A DNA stretch of 64,000 nucleotides. Origin: Hyphomicrobiales bacterium. Its GTDB lineage: Bacteria; Pseudomonadota; Alphaproteobacteria; Rhizobiales; Xanthobacteraceae. This document shows, piece after piece, positions 53,766 to 62,324 of this stretch; the first letter of the stretch is position 1; each line of letters begins with the position of its first letter. The position numbers were made by a program, and so were the translations under genes. The stretch spans positions 62,001 to 126,000 of the forward strand of contig PNAI01000027.1 of NCBI GenBank assembly GCA_003169835.1, read 5' to 3'. Under the pieces are notes generated by a model that searched no databases, was not told the DNA's origin, and saw only the letters and a program-made list of their open reading frames with translations.

Positions 53766-54827
53766 ATGAGGCATGCATGCTCACGCGTTCTCTTTGCGGT
53801 GCTCTCTGTTGCGGTCCTGTGCGCAGGTTTGATCTGCGGTAGCGCTGGCGCGCAAGATTCTGTCGAGGCCTTCTATAAGGGCAAGCAGATCAACGTCGTC
53901 GTTGGCTCCTCGGCCGGTGGCGGCTATGACGCCTATGCGCGTCTGCTGGCGCGCCACATGGGCAATTTCATTCCCGGCAATCCGGCGATCATCGTACAGA
54001 ATATGAGCGGAGCTGGAAGCAACCGCGCGGCGGGTTATGTCTATGGCGTGGCGCCGAAGGATGGCACCGTCATCGGCGCTATTTTTCCGGGCGCCGTTCT
54101 GCAGCCGCTGCTCGGCGATGCCACGGGTGCACACGATCCAAGCAAGCTCATCTATCTGGGAAGCGCCAACAGCGACCAATACGTCTGCTTCGTGCGCACC
54201 GATGCGCCGGTCAAGACATTCCAGGACGTTCTGAGCCAGGAGCTGATCGTCGGCGCCAGCAACGAGGGTGCGACGACGCGCGACCTGCCAACCGTGTTGA
54301 ACAACGTGCTGGGAACCAAGTTCCGCATTGTGACGGGCTACGCCGGCAGCCGCGAGATCACGCTCGCAATCGAGCGCAATGAGGTGCAGGGCACCTGCGG
54401 CGTCGGCTGGACGGGCATTGTCACCATCCATCCCGAATGGTTCGAACGCGGAACCGTCAAGGTGCTGGTGCAATTGGGCATCAAAGGCCACCCTGACCTC
54501 GACCGGATGAAGGTTCCGCTGGCTATCGATTTTGCCAGGAGCGCAGACGATCGGGCGGTGCTCGAACTGGTCATGAGCCAGTCGAGTTTCGGCCGGCCGT
54601 TCGTGATCCCGCCCGGTGTGCCGGCGGAGCGTGTCGCGGCTCTGCGCAAGGCCTTCCTGGCGGCCTTGCAGGACAAGAGCCTTCTGGCCGAAGGTGAAAA
54701 AATGAAGCTCGATATCGAGCCGCTTTCCGGTGAAGACCTGCAAACGCTGGTGCGACGCTTGTACGCAACACCCGTGCATATTGTCGAACGGGCCCGTCAA
54801 GCGCTAGCCGCCAAGCCACAGCGATGA
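53766..54827 (+). CDS. tctC: TctC-family tripartite tricarboxylate transporter binding protein
   Basis: A 353-residue exported binding protein: signal peptide 1-29 (CGSAGAQD), YKGKQINVVVGSSAGGGYDAYARLL and IIVQNMSGAGSNRAAGYVYG. The layout is TctC-like rather than classic Bug (Val-Val-Gly-Ser-Ser in place of the VPFAPGG loop). It is 75 bases ahead of the tctA-tctB fusion gene, making this the one complete TTT system in the window. Likely ligands are tri- or dicarboxylates. Confidence 0.88.
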   Translation: MRHACSRVLFAVLSVAVLCAGLICGSAGAQDSVEAFYKGKQINVVVGSSAGGGYDAYARLLARHMGNFIPGNPAIIVQNMSGAGSNRAAGYVYGVAPKDGTVIGAIFPGAVLQPLLGDATGAHDPSKLIYLGSANSDQYVCFVRTDAPVKTFQDVLSQELIVGASNEGATTRDLPTVLNNVLGTKFRIVTGYAGSREITLAIERNEVQGTCGVGWTGIVTIHPEWFERGTVKVLVQLGIKGHPDLDRMKVPLAIDFARSADDRAVLELVMSQSSFGRPFVIPPGVPAERVAALRKAFLAALQDKSLLAEGEKMKLDIEPLSGEDLQTLVRRLYATPVHIVERARQALAAKPQR

Positions 54828-54902
54828 TAATCGATCTAGCCACATCCGGTGCGCCATCGACCCTCAGGGTCATGTTCAATTTCTTGGGAAAGTGAGTGGG
54901 GA

Positions 54903-57074
54903 ATGGAGGGGATCGGCGCAGACGCTGCGTTCATGGCCGCGGCCGCGAGCAAAGCTTTTCTGGCGTTGATCGAACCGCACCGCCTGATGTTCCTTATGCT
55001 CGGCTGCATCATGGGCCTGGTGCTTGGGATCGTTCCGGGGATCGGCGGCCTCACTGGCACGGCCATGCTGCTGCCGTTCACCTTCGCCATGGACCCCTAT
55101 TCCGCGTTTGCGCTGCTGCTCGGGCTTGGCGCAACGACCTCGACCGGTGATCCGATCCCGGCGATCCTATTCGGCGTGCCCGGAGGTGCCGCCTCCGCAG
55201 CCACTGTGCTTGACGGCTTCCCCATGGCCAAGAAGGGCGAGGCTGGGCGGGCGCTGAGCGCCGCCTATATGTCATCGCTCATGGGCGGCGTATTCGGCGC
55301 GATGCTGCTCGCGATCTCGATTCCGATCCTGCGCCCGGTGATGCTCTATCTCGGATCCCCGGAGCTGCTCGCGTTCTCGGTGCTCGGCATTTCAATGGTG
55401 GCGGTGTTGTCGGGGAGCGCACCATTGCGCGGCGTTGCCGCAGGTTGCCTTGGCATCATGATCGCGATGATCGGATCGGACCCGCAGACCGGAACGCTGC
55501 GCTGGACCTTCGACAGTCTCTATCTTTGGGATGGATTGCCGCTTACGCCGATTCTGCTCGGTCTGTTCGCGCTGCCGGAGCTGTGCGACCTGCTGATCGC
55601 GCGCGTTGCGATCGCCGCGGGCTTCGAGAAGGCCGACATCTACAAAGGTCAATGGCAAGGCGTGAAGGATTGCTTCGATAACTGGTGGCTGATTTTGCGC
55701 TGCTCGTGGATCGGCGGGGGCATCGGCTCGATCCCTGGAATTAGCGCGTCGGTCGTCGACTGGCTTGCCTACGGTCATGCGCTCAAGACCGAGAAGGGCG
55801 CACACCTGACGTTCGGCAAGGGCGATGTGCGCGGCGTGATCGCATCGGAGAGTTCCAACAATGCCAAGGAAGGCGGCGCGCTGGTGCCGACGATTGCCTT
55901 CGGCGTTCCCGGCAGCGCGACCATGGCGATCCTGCTCGGTGCGTTCCTGATCCACGGGCTGGTGCCTGGCCCGGACATGCTGCACAAGAATCTCGACATC
56001 ACCTACGCCATGGTCTGGTCGATCGCGCTCGCCAACATCCTGGGCGCCGGCCTGTGCTACGCATTCAGCCCGCAATTCGCCAAGCTCGCGACACTGCGCT
56101 ACACGCTGATCCTTCCGGCGGTTCTTGGCATCGTTTACATCGGCGCGTTTGAGGCCTCGCGGCAATGGGGCGATCTGTACGCGCTGCTGTTCTTTGGCGT
56201 GGTCGGATGGCTGATGAAGCAATTTAAATGGCCGCGGCCGCCGCTCGTGCTCGGGCTGGTGCTGGGTGACACGATTGAACGTTACCTGTTCATTTCACTT
56301 GAACGGTACGGCCCCGATCTATTCTTGCCCTGGCGATGGCTTGCGTCTTGGGACTCCTTCACGTTTCATCTATCACCATGGCGATGGTTTACGTCTGAGG
56401 CGCAGATCTACCATCCGGTAATGAAAATTATTTTGATCATGGCCGTCGTCGGTTTGCTTCGGCCTTTCCTCGCCGACATCAAACGGCAGGGCGGCATCAG
56501 TAAGTTGCTGACAAGCTTTCAGATGCCGACGTTTCATCCGGCGCAATTGTTCACGATGTTCTTCATCGTGGTGATGGGAGCCTTGGTGATTGCGGCGCTG
56601 CCCTGGCACTTCAGCGCCAAGATCGTTCCGCTGGTGGTGGGCGGCATTGGGATATTCGTCGCTGTATCGAGCCTGTTCAACGACATGTGCCGCAAGCCTT
56701 CGGCCGTCGTGAATGAGAGCCTTGGCGACAAGGCGCAGCAAGAAGTCGGCGAGAAGATCCACATGGATTTGACCTCCGACACCGGGCATCTGCCGGTGCG
56801 TACCATCGTGCAGCGGGCCGCGATATTCTTCGGCTATCTGCTGGCGTTCATGGCTACGATGGTGGTGATCGGGCTGATTCCGACGGTCGTGGTGCTCGTC
56901 ATCGTCTTCATGCGGCTCGAAGGAAACGAACGCTGGTCGTTGGTCATTCCCTATGCGGCGTGCCTGGTGGTCGGAATCTACATCGCCTTCGACTATTTCA
57001 TGGCGGTGCCCTGGCCGCAGTCATTGATCGGCCAGGTGTTTCCGGCGCTGAGAATCATCCCTTCGGTACATTAG
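54903..57074 (+). CDS. tctA: TctA permease fused to a TctB-like domain
   Basis: A 723-residue membrane protein. Residues 1-500 are the TctA permease, with GIVPGIGGLTGTAMLLPF, the GDPIPAILFGVPG loop and GVPGSATMAILLGAFLIHGLVPGP. After a linker, a C-terminal region of about 160 residues (from around 560) has four membrane spans of the TctB small-subunit type. TctA and TctB are usually separate genes, so this is a fusion. Start ATG 54903 follows GTGGGGA; the longer frame is not needed. Confidence 0.9.
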   Translation: MEGIGADAAFMAAAASKAFLALIEPHRLMFLMLGCIMGLVLGIVPGIGGLTGTAMLLPFTFAMDPYSAFALLLGLGATTSTGDPIPAILFGVPGGAASAATVLDGFPMAKKGEAGRALSAAYMSSLMGGVFGAMLLAISIPILRPVMLYLGSPELLAFSVLGISMVAVLSGSAPLRGVAAGCLGIMIAMIGSDPQTGTLRWTFDSLYLWDGLPLTPILLGLFALPELCDLLIARVAIAAGFEKADIYKGQWQGVKDCFDNWWLILRCSWIGGGIGSIPGISASVVDWLAYGHALKTEKGAHLTFGKGDVRGVIASESSNNAKEGGALVPTIAFGVPGSATMAILLGAFLIHGLVPGPDMLHKNLDITYAMVWSIALANILGAGLCYAFSPQFAKLATLRYTLILPAVLGIVYIGAFEASRQWGDLYALLFFGVVGWLMKQFKWPRPPLVLGLVLGDTIERYLFISLERYGPDLFLPWRWLASWDSFTFHLSPWRWFTSEAQIYHPVMKIILIMAVVGLLRPFLADIKRQGGISKLLTSFQMPTFHPAQLFTMFFIVVMGALVIAALPWHFSAKIVPLVVGGIGIFVAVSSLFNDMCRKPSAVVNESLGDKAQQEVGEKIHMDLTSDTGHLPVRTIVQRAAIFFGYLLAFMATMVVIGLIPTVVVLVIVFMRLEGNERWSLVIPYAACLVVGIYIAFDYFMAVPWPQSLIGQVFPALRIIPSVH

Positions 57075-57140
57075 CAAGCCGACCGGGGCCGGATAGAACC
57101 GGAGCGCGGCCGCAGAAGTCATCTTTGCCGCGTGGAAAAA

Positions 57141-57169
57141 GAAAAGGCGCCAATATCTGGCGCCTTTTC
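57141..57169. terminator. bidirectional terminator between tctA and pstS
   Basis: An 11-bp perfect inverted repeat with a 7-base loop, A-rich on the left and T-rich on the right, lies between the convergent genes and can serve both. Confidence 0.8.
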
Positions 57170-57183
57170 CGAACGCAACATCG

Positions 57184-58233
57184 TCAGTTGGAGAGCGTGA
57201 AGATTGCCTTACCGCTGGCATCCTTGATCTGTGCCGTCCACACGTTTTGAATCGCGCTGACAACATTCTTGGGCAGGGGAACATAGTCGAGGTCTTCGGC
57301 CATCTTGCTGCCTTTGGCGTAGGCCCAGGCGAAATACTTCAGCGCCTCACTGGCCGCCGCCGCATCTTGCGGCTGTTTGTACATCAGGATGAAGGTCGCA
57401 CCCGCGATTGGCCATGTTGCCGCACCTGGCTGATCGGTGAGAATCACGTAAAAGTTTTCCGCCTTTTCCCAGTCCGCATTTGCAGCGGCAGCTTGGAACG
57501 ATGCGGCGTTGGGTGCGACAGTCTTGCCGTCCTTGTTGATCATATTGACTACTGTAAGGTTGTTCTGCTTCGCATACGCATATTCGACGTAGCCAATCGC
57601 ACCTTTGGTGTTGGCGACATTTTGAGCCACACCCTCATTACCCTTGGCGCCGATACCAACTGGCCACTCGACCGACGTATTAGCACCCACCTTGCTCTTC
57701 CAATCGGCGCTGACTTTCGACAGGTAGTCGGCCCAGATGAAGGTCGTGCCCGAACCGTCCGAACGATGGACGACGACAATCGGTTGACCCGGCAGTTTCG
57801 CGTCCGGGTTCAGCTTCTTGATTGCCGCGTCGTCCCAGCTTTTGATCTCTCCCAAATAAATCTTCGCAAGGGTTGGGCCATCAAACTTGAGGTCGCCGGA
57901 CTTGATACCCTCAATGTTCACGACCGGGATGTCGCCGCCAATCACGGTCGGAAATTGGATCATACCGTCCTTTGTAAGATTTGCAGGCGTGAGCGGCATA
58001 TCGGATGCGCCGAAGGTCACTGTCTTATTTTGAATCTGCTTGATGCCGCCGCCGGAGCCAATCGACTGATAGTTGATGCCGATGCCGGTCTCTTTCTTAT
58101 ACGCGTCGCCCCATTTGGCGTAGATCGGGTAGGGGAACGTGGCACCGGCACCGGAAATATCGGCAGCGGCGGCTGGAAGCAGCGTTGCGGCGGCAAGGAT
58201 GCCGACAGCAACAAAGGTCTTCATGTGTTTCAT
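57184..58233 (-). CDS. pstS: phosphate ABC transporter substrate-binding protein
   Basis: A 349-residue periplasmic protein with a signal peptide (1-23, LPAAAADIS). The phosphate pocket is visible as GAGATFPYP, GSGGGIKQ and HRSDGSGTTF. It delivers phosphate to PstCAB, but none of pstC, pstA or pstB is next to it; a convergent tctA lies downstream and a LysR gene upstream. A GGAGCG ribosome-binding site precedes the ATG. A Pho box about 200 bases upstream points to control by PhoB. Confidence 0.95.
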   Translation of the reverse strand: MKHMKTFVAVGILAAATLLPAAAADISGAGATFPYPIYAKWGDAYKKETGIGINYQSIGSGGGIKQIQNKTVTFGASDMPLTPANLTKDGMIQFPTVIGGDIPVVNIEGIKSGDLKFDGPTLAKIYLGEIKSWDDAAIKKLNPDAKLPGQPIVVVHRSDGSGTTFIWADYLSKVSADWKSKVGANTSVEWPVGIGAKGNEGVAQNVANTKGAIGYVEYAYAKQNNLTVVNMINKDGKTVAPNAASFQAAAANADWEKAENFYVILTDQPGAATWPIAGATFILMYKQPQDAAAASEALKYFAWAYAKGSKMAEDLDYVPLPKNVVSAIQNVWTAQIKDASGKAIFTLSN

Positions 58234-58428
58234 TTGTTCGCTCCTGTTATTGTTATCGTGAAACGCTACGCCGCCGCAGATGCGGGACCGGCAGCGGCAT
58301 CCTCAAGATTTGTTCGAAATACCGGTTACGCAGATACTCTGGCTCGTATTGTGGCTCGGCCGGCCAACTTTTATCACCGCACCATGCCGGAGCCGCCGTG
58401 ATCTCTACACTCGCCATGTCATCGTTCT

Positions 58429-58457
58429 ATGACCGGTAAATGACAGGCACATGACAG
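58429..58457 (-). promoter_or_regulatory. Pho box upstream of pstS (three half-sites)
   Basis: Read on the minus strand: CTGTCAT, GTGC, CTGTCAT, TTAC, CGGTCAT. The three 7-base units repeat with an exact 11-base period, and two are perfect matches to the CTGTCAT PhoB half-site. The site points toward pstS, whose start is 196 bases away. Confidence 0.85.
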
Positions 58458-58537
58458 TGAAAGTGAACGGCGGAATTAACTAAAAATTTCTTGTGCAAAA
58501 AATAGCGCGATGTGTACGCGCGCGCCGCGTCCACGCG

Positions 58538-58555
58538 CCGTCATAAAACTTTCAT
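58538..58555 (+). promoter_or_regulatory. second Pho-box-like pair, opposite orientation
   Basis: On the plus strand CCGTCAT, AAAA, CTTTCAT gives two half-sites with one mismatch each, spaced at the 11-base period. It faces away from pstS, into the 3' end of the LysR gene, so its role is unclear. Confidence 0.35.
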
Positions 58556-58629
58556 ATTGGGGCCAAGCACAAGACCGCGCGCAGGAATATGCTTGGCGGC
58601 GATAAAGCTCGAGCGAAGCCGGACGCGGG

Positions 58630-59568
58630 CTAGTTCAATGCCGCCCCATCTTCGGCGCTCAATTGGGCCATGGCATTGCTGACGGCAATCGGCGACGCGC
58701 CGTGCCATTTAATTCGCATCGCTTCGCGCACGAGGGCCCCGACGGCCGGCGAATGCGGCCGGCCGCGTACCGTGACCAGATTCACATCGCGCCAGAGTTC
58801 CGGCTCGATCAGCGGTCTTGCGACCACGCCTGAGTAATTCACGCTGCTCTCGGCCATAAAGCCGAAACCCGCGCCCGCAGCGATCATCGCCAAGATCCAA
58901 TCGTCGCGCTCGCTCCGGAACACGGTTTTGAATTCGACGTCATCGAGCTGTGGCATGACGTGACCGTTGAATTCACAATTGATCCGGTTGATGTATTTCT
59001 CGCCGTTGAGATCCTTGGACATGATCGCGTTTTTGCCCGCGAGGCGATGCTTGACCGATAACACGATCATCATCTGCTCCCGGTACAACGGCAGCACATG
59101 CAGGCGGTCGTTGGCTTCGCCCGGCAGCGCATAGATCGCGACCTCGATTTCGCCCTCGAGCAAGCGCCGTTGCAGTTCTGCTGCGCTGGAATCGGTCAGT
59201 TCCAGTTCGACGTTTGGATAGCGCGTCTGGATCGAGGCCATGAGCTCGGTCAGATGGATGGGCGCGATCGTGCACATCACCCCGAGATTGAGCGACATCG
59301 TCTTCGGCTTGGCGAGCTCCTGCGCGAGGCGTTTCACGGCCTGCGATTCATCGTAGACCTGCTGAAGGTGCGGCCGCACGATGCGGCCGAGTTCGGAAAG
59401 ATGCGTATTCGCCCGCTCGCGGTGAAACAGAGGCCCGCCAAGCTCGGCCTCGAGCATCTTGATGGCGCGCGTCAGCGATGGCTGAGCGACGTTGCACTTC
59501 TCGGCGGCCTTGGTGAAGTTCAATTCATCCCCCACGGCCAGGAAGTAGCGGACCTGATGCATCTCCAT
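58630..59568 (-). CDS. LysR family transcriptional regulator
   Basis: A 312-residue LysR protein. The N-terminal helix-turn-helix is MHQVRYFLAVGDELNFTKAAEKCNVAQPSLTRAIKMLE, and the rest is a type 2 periplasmic-binding effector domain. It lies divergently from the repeat protein gene (107 bases apart), suggesting it may regulate that gene, as LysR proteins often do. The effector is unknown. Confidence 0.9.
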   Translation of the reverse strand: MEMHQVRYFLAVGDELNFTKAAEKCNVAQPSLTRAIKMLEAELGGPLFHRERANTHLSELGRIVRPHLQQVYDESQAVKRLAQELAKPKTMSLNLGVMCTIAPIHLTELMASIQTRYPNVELELTDSSAAELQRRLLEGEIEVAIYALPGEANDRLHVLPLYREQMMIVLSVKHRLAGKNAIMSKDLNGEKYINRINCEFNGHVMPQLDDVEFKTVFRSERDDWILAMIAAGAGFGFMAESSVNYSGVVARPLIEPELWRDVNLVTVRGRPHSPAVGALVREAMRIKWHGASPIAVSNAMAQLSAEDGAALN

Positions 59569-59675
59569 AGCGCGCCTCTATCGACTCTATAGCCAACCGG
59601 TATTTCAAACCCGCCATCAAAGTAAATAGAACCCGTGGCGAGCAAACAAGCTCACCATGAAACAGGAGATTTGCC

Positions 59676-60113
59676 ATGAACAAGACCCTTATCGCACTGT
59701 CCGCCGCCGCCCTCTTCGGCTCCGTTTCGGCCTCCCTGGCCTACGAAGTCCCCGAGAACAAGATCGGCGATCGTTATCCGGCCCTCGAGCAGACCTACAC
59801 GCCGACCACGGCGCGGACCGTTGGTGGTACTGTGATGCCGCGCGTCTGGCACAGCCAGACCACGACGGCCGAAGCCCCCGAGAACAAGATCGGCGACCGC
59901 TTCCCGGCCCTCGAGCAAGCCTACCAGCCGGTCGCGGCGGCCAAAGTGGCGGTCCGCAAAGTGATGCACCGCCAGGCAATGTACGGCTACGAGGCGCCCG
60001 AGAACAAAATTGGGGACCGGTTTCCGTTCCTCGAGCAGACCTACGCGGCAAAGAGCGTATCCAATGGTCACGTGATGGCCGTGCCGATCAACAAGCATGC
60101 CAAAAAGGTCTGA
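59676..60113 (+). CDS. small secreted protein with three 16-residue repeats
   Basis: A 145-residue protein: signal peptide 1-22, then three copies of P-E-N-K-I-G-D-R-[FY]-P-x-L-E-Q-[TA]-Y at residues 26-41, 68-83 and 108-123, separated by 26 and 24 residues of unrelated, Thr/Ala/Val-rich linker. No known domain is recognisable, and I do not recall the motif with a function. The start has AGGAG nine bases upstream. A rho-independent terminator follows. It is divergent from the LysR gene. Confidence 0.8.
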   Translation: MNKTLIALSAAALFGSVSASLAYEVPENKIGDRYPALEQTYTPTTARTVGGTVMPRVWHSQTTTAEAPENKIGDRFPALEQAYQPVAAAKVAVRKVMHRQAMYGYEAPENKIGDRFPFLEQTYAAKSVSNGHVMAVPINKHAKKV

Positions 60114-60182
60114 GACACTTCTGGACCTGGAGAGAATGCGGCCGGTTTGCGAAACACGAAAAGCACTTCGACCACATCAACA

Positions 60183-60213
60183 AGCGGTCGGCCCTCGGGC
60201 CGGCCGCTTTTTT
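60183..60213 (+). terminator. rho-independent terminator after the repeat protein
   Basis: An 11-bp GC-rich stem with one G-U pair and a CTCG loop is followed by six T (60208-60213). Confidence 0.85.
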
Positions 60214-60270
60214 CATGTGCTGCAATTCAAGCCGCAAATCGCCGAAATTTCCGAGACATCGCGCGACTTT

Positions 60271-60302
60271 GCGGGATATAGGAGACTTGGCGGGATATAG
60301 GA
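60271..60302. repeat. pair of 13-base direct repeats
   Basis: GCGGGATATAGGA occurs at 60271-60283 and 60290-60302, 19 bases apart, about 40 bases ahead of the start of the large membrane protein. It may be an operator or slippage product. Confidence 0.55.
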
Positions 60303-60341
60303 ATTGACACGTCTTCCGAAGAGGCACGGGATCCAATCTCA

Positions 60342-62309
60342 ATGGCATCGTCCGTCAACGCCGCTTTCTGCGCGACTGTGGCATGCGCATTTTGGCCGTT
60401 GCTGGGATACGCCCTCGCCCGCCACCTGTTCCCGCGCGCACTGGCGGTCGGCTCGGCGCCGATCCTCGGTTGGGCGGTGTACAATGCCGCCACGCTGCCG
60501 ATCTTCATACAGGTGGGATTTTCCCCGACGGTAGTGACAACGACTGCGCTGATCGTCGCGATTATGAGTTGCGCTTCGATCTTCACGTTCTATCGAAAAA
60601 CCGGCTCGGAACACGGCGCGACGATCCCAGCCTGGGCCTATGTGGCGGCGGCCGTTCTTGCGCTGGTGCCGGCTGCCGCCATCGCACCGAAATTTGCGGC
60701 AGATGCCGTGCAGCTTGCCGATCCGATTTTCGATCATTCGAAAGTGGCGATGATCGACGCGATGACGCGGCTCGGGCTGCCGCCGGTCAATCCCATCTTC
60801 GGGGAAATCGGCGGGCCGAGCCGACTTGCCTACTACTACCTGTATTACTTCAGCGCGGCGCAGCTTGCGCTGTCGCTCAAGGTGAGCGGCTGGGAAGCCG
60901 ACATCGCGATGACGTGGTATTCGGCTTTTGCGTCGCTGAGCCTAACGATGGGTCTCGCGGTCTGGCTCAGCCAGCGATCCTTTGCCGCAATCTGGGTCGT
61001 CATCCTGGCGTGCGGGACGTCGGTGCGCGCGACGCTCGTGCTGGCGTTCGGCAACATTGATCCGTTGCTGGCGTCTTCCACGGGCTTCTCCGGCTGGCTG
61101 TTCCAGGCGGCGTGGGTCCCCCAGCATCTGGCGTCGGCATCGTGCGTGATGGTGGCGATGCTGCTGCTGAGCCAATACGCCTACCTGCCGAGCGGAGCGT
61201 TGCTCGCGACACTGACCCTGGTGGTGGTCGCCGGATTTGAAAGCTCGACGTATGTGGGCGGTGTTACTTTCGCCATCGCCGCGCTCGCCGCGGTCCCGAT
61301 CCTGCTGCTCAAAATCGATCGCGCGCGGCGCCTGCGCTTCGTGCTCGGACTGGCTGCGGCAGCCGTGCTGGCCATTGCGCTTGCCGCACCTTTCCTGCTC
61401 GATCAATTTGCAACCGTGGGCGCGGGTGCGCCGGTTGTCATTCATCATTTCGAAGTGCTCGGCGAACAATTTCCGTTATCATTTCGCCGCATGCTGGATT
61501 TGCCGGCCTACTGGCTCGTTCTGCTGCCGATTGAATTTCCGGCGACCTATTTTGCGGGTGCGATCGCGCTTGCAATCATGCTCTTCATTTTCAAAACTGG
61601 GCCGGAGAGATTTGCCGTGACCGCGCTGGCGTTGGCTGCCACGACCGGGCTGGTCATCTCGTGGCTGCTGGTCAGCACGCTCGGGAACAACAACGATCTG
61701 GGGCTGCGCGCCGTGCTTCCGGCTGCGATGATCCTGATAGCCGCTACCGCGGCGGGAATGATGCTGCAGCGCGGACGCGTGACCATTGCGGTCATTGCCA
61801 TCGCCGGGCTCGTGCTCAGCGTGCCCGATCTGACACACACGATTTGGTACAACTTCGCGGGAAATTCGACGCCGGCGGGACAAGTGTTCGCGCAGACGCC
61901 AGAGCTGTGGGCCGCAGTGCGCCGGCACGCACCACCGGATGCCCGTGTCGGCAACAACCCGCTTTTCCTCAACGCGATGACGCCGTGGCCGGTCAATATT
62001 ACCTGGGCGTTGCTGGCCAATCGCAATTCGTGTTTCGCCGGCCTAGAACTCGCTATCGCCTATGCGCCGCTCATACGCGCACGGCGCGAGGCGATCAATG
62101 CGCAGTTTATTCGCGTATTCGACGGCCAAGGCACGCCGGAAGACATCGACGAGATGGCGACGAAATACGGCTGCGATGTTGTCGTCATCACGACCCAGGA
62201 CAAGGCCTGGGACAAAGAGCCGTTCGGGTCGAATGCGAATTATCGTCTGGTGGAAGAGCGCAAGGACCAGTGGCGGATCTATACGCTGGCGCCGGGCGTC
62301 AAGCGGTGA
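60342..62309 (+). CDS. large polytopic membrane protein of unknown function
   Basis: A 655-residue protein with roughly a dozen hydrophobic spans in the first 520 residues and a C-terminal soluble domain of about 130 residues. A motif ADPIFDHSKVAMIDAM in the first loop and GPSRLAYYYLYYFSAAQ recall the GT-C fold of lipid-linked glycosyl transferases, but I cannot confirm it. The C-terminal region (NRNSCFAGLELAIAYAP) has a Gly/Asn-rich face. No strong ribosome-binding site is seen at the chosen ATG. Confidence 0.6.
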   Translation: MASSVNAAFCATVACAFWPLLGYALARHLFPRALAVGSAPILGWAVYNAATLPIFIQVGFSPTVVTTTALIVAIMSCASIFTFYRKTGSEHGATIPAWAYVAAAVLALVPAAAIAPKFAADAVQLADPIFDHSKVAMIDAMTRLGLPPVNPIFGEIGGPSRLAYYYLYYFSAAQLALSLKVSGWEADIAMTWYSAFASLSLTMGLAVWLSQRSFAAIWVVILACGTSVRATLVLAFGNIDPLLASSTGFSGWLFQAAWVPQHLASASCVMVAMLLLSQYAYLPSGALLATLTLVVVAGFESSTYVGGVTFAIAALAAVPILLLKIDRARRLRFVLGLAAAAVLAIALAAPFLLDQFATVGAGAPVVIHHFEVLGEQFPLSFRRMLDLPAYWLVLLPIEFPATYFAGAIALAIMLFIFKTGPERFAVTALALAATTGLVISWLLVSTLGNNNDLGLRAVLPAAMILIAATAAGMMLQRGRVTIAVIAIAGLVLSVPDLTHTIWYNFAGNSTPAGQVFAQTPELWAAVRRHAPPDARVGNNPLFLNAMTPWPVNITWALLANRNSCFAGLELAIAYAPLIRARREAINAQFIRVFDGQGTPEDIDEMATKYGCDVVVITTQDKAWDKEPFGSNANYRLVEERKDQWRIYTLAPGVKR

Positions 62310-62324
62310 CGCATCAGCGCGGCG

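Larger units (their letters stand above)
58234..58629. other. intergenic region between pstS and the LysR gene
   Basis: About 396 bases with no coding gene. It contains the Pho box upstream of pstS (58429-58457) and a second, inverted, weaker Pho-box-like pair (58538-58555), so it is mainly regulatory. Confidence 0.6.

Noticed and set aside
59752-60050. CRISPR-like repeated sequence
   Set aside because: The three repeats are in frame in a signal-peptide protein and the period (40-42 codons) is far longer than CRISPR; they are protein repeats.
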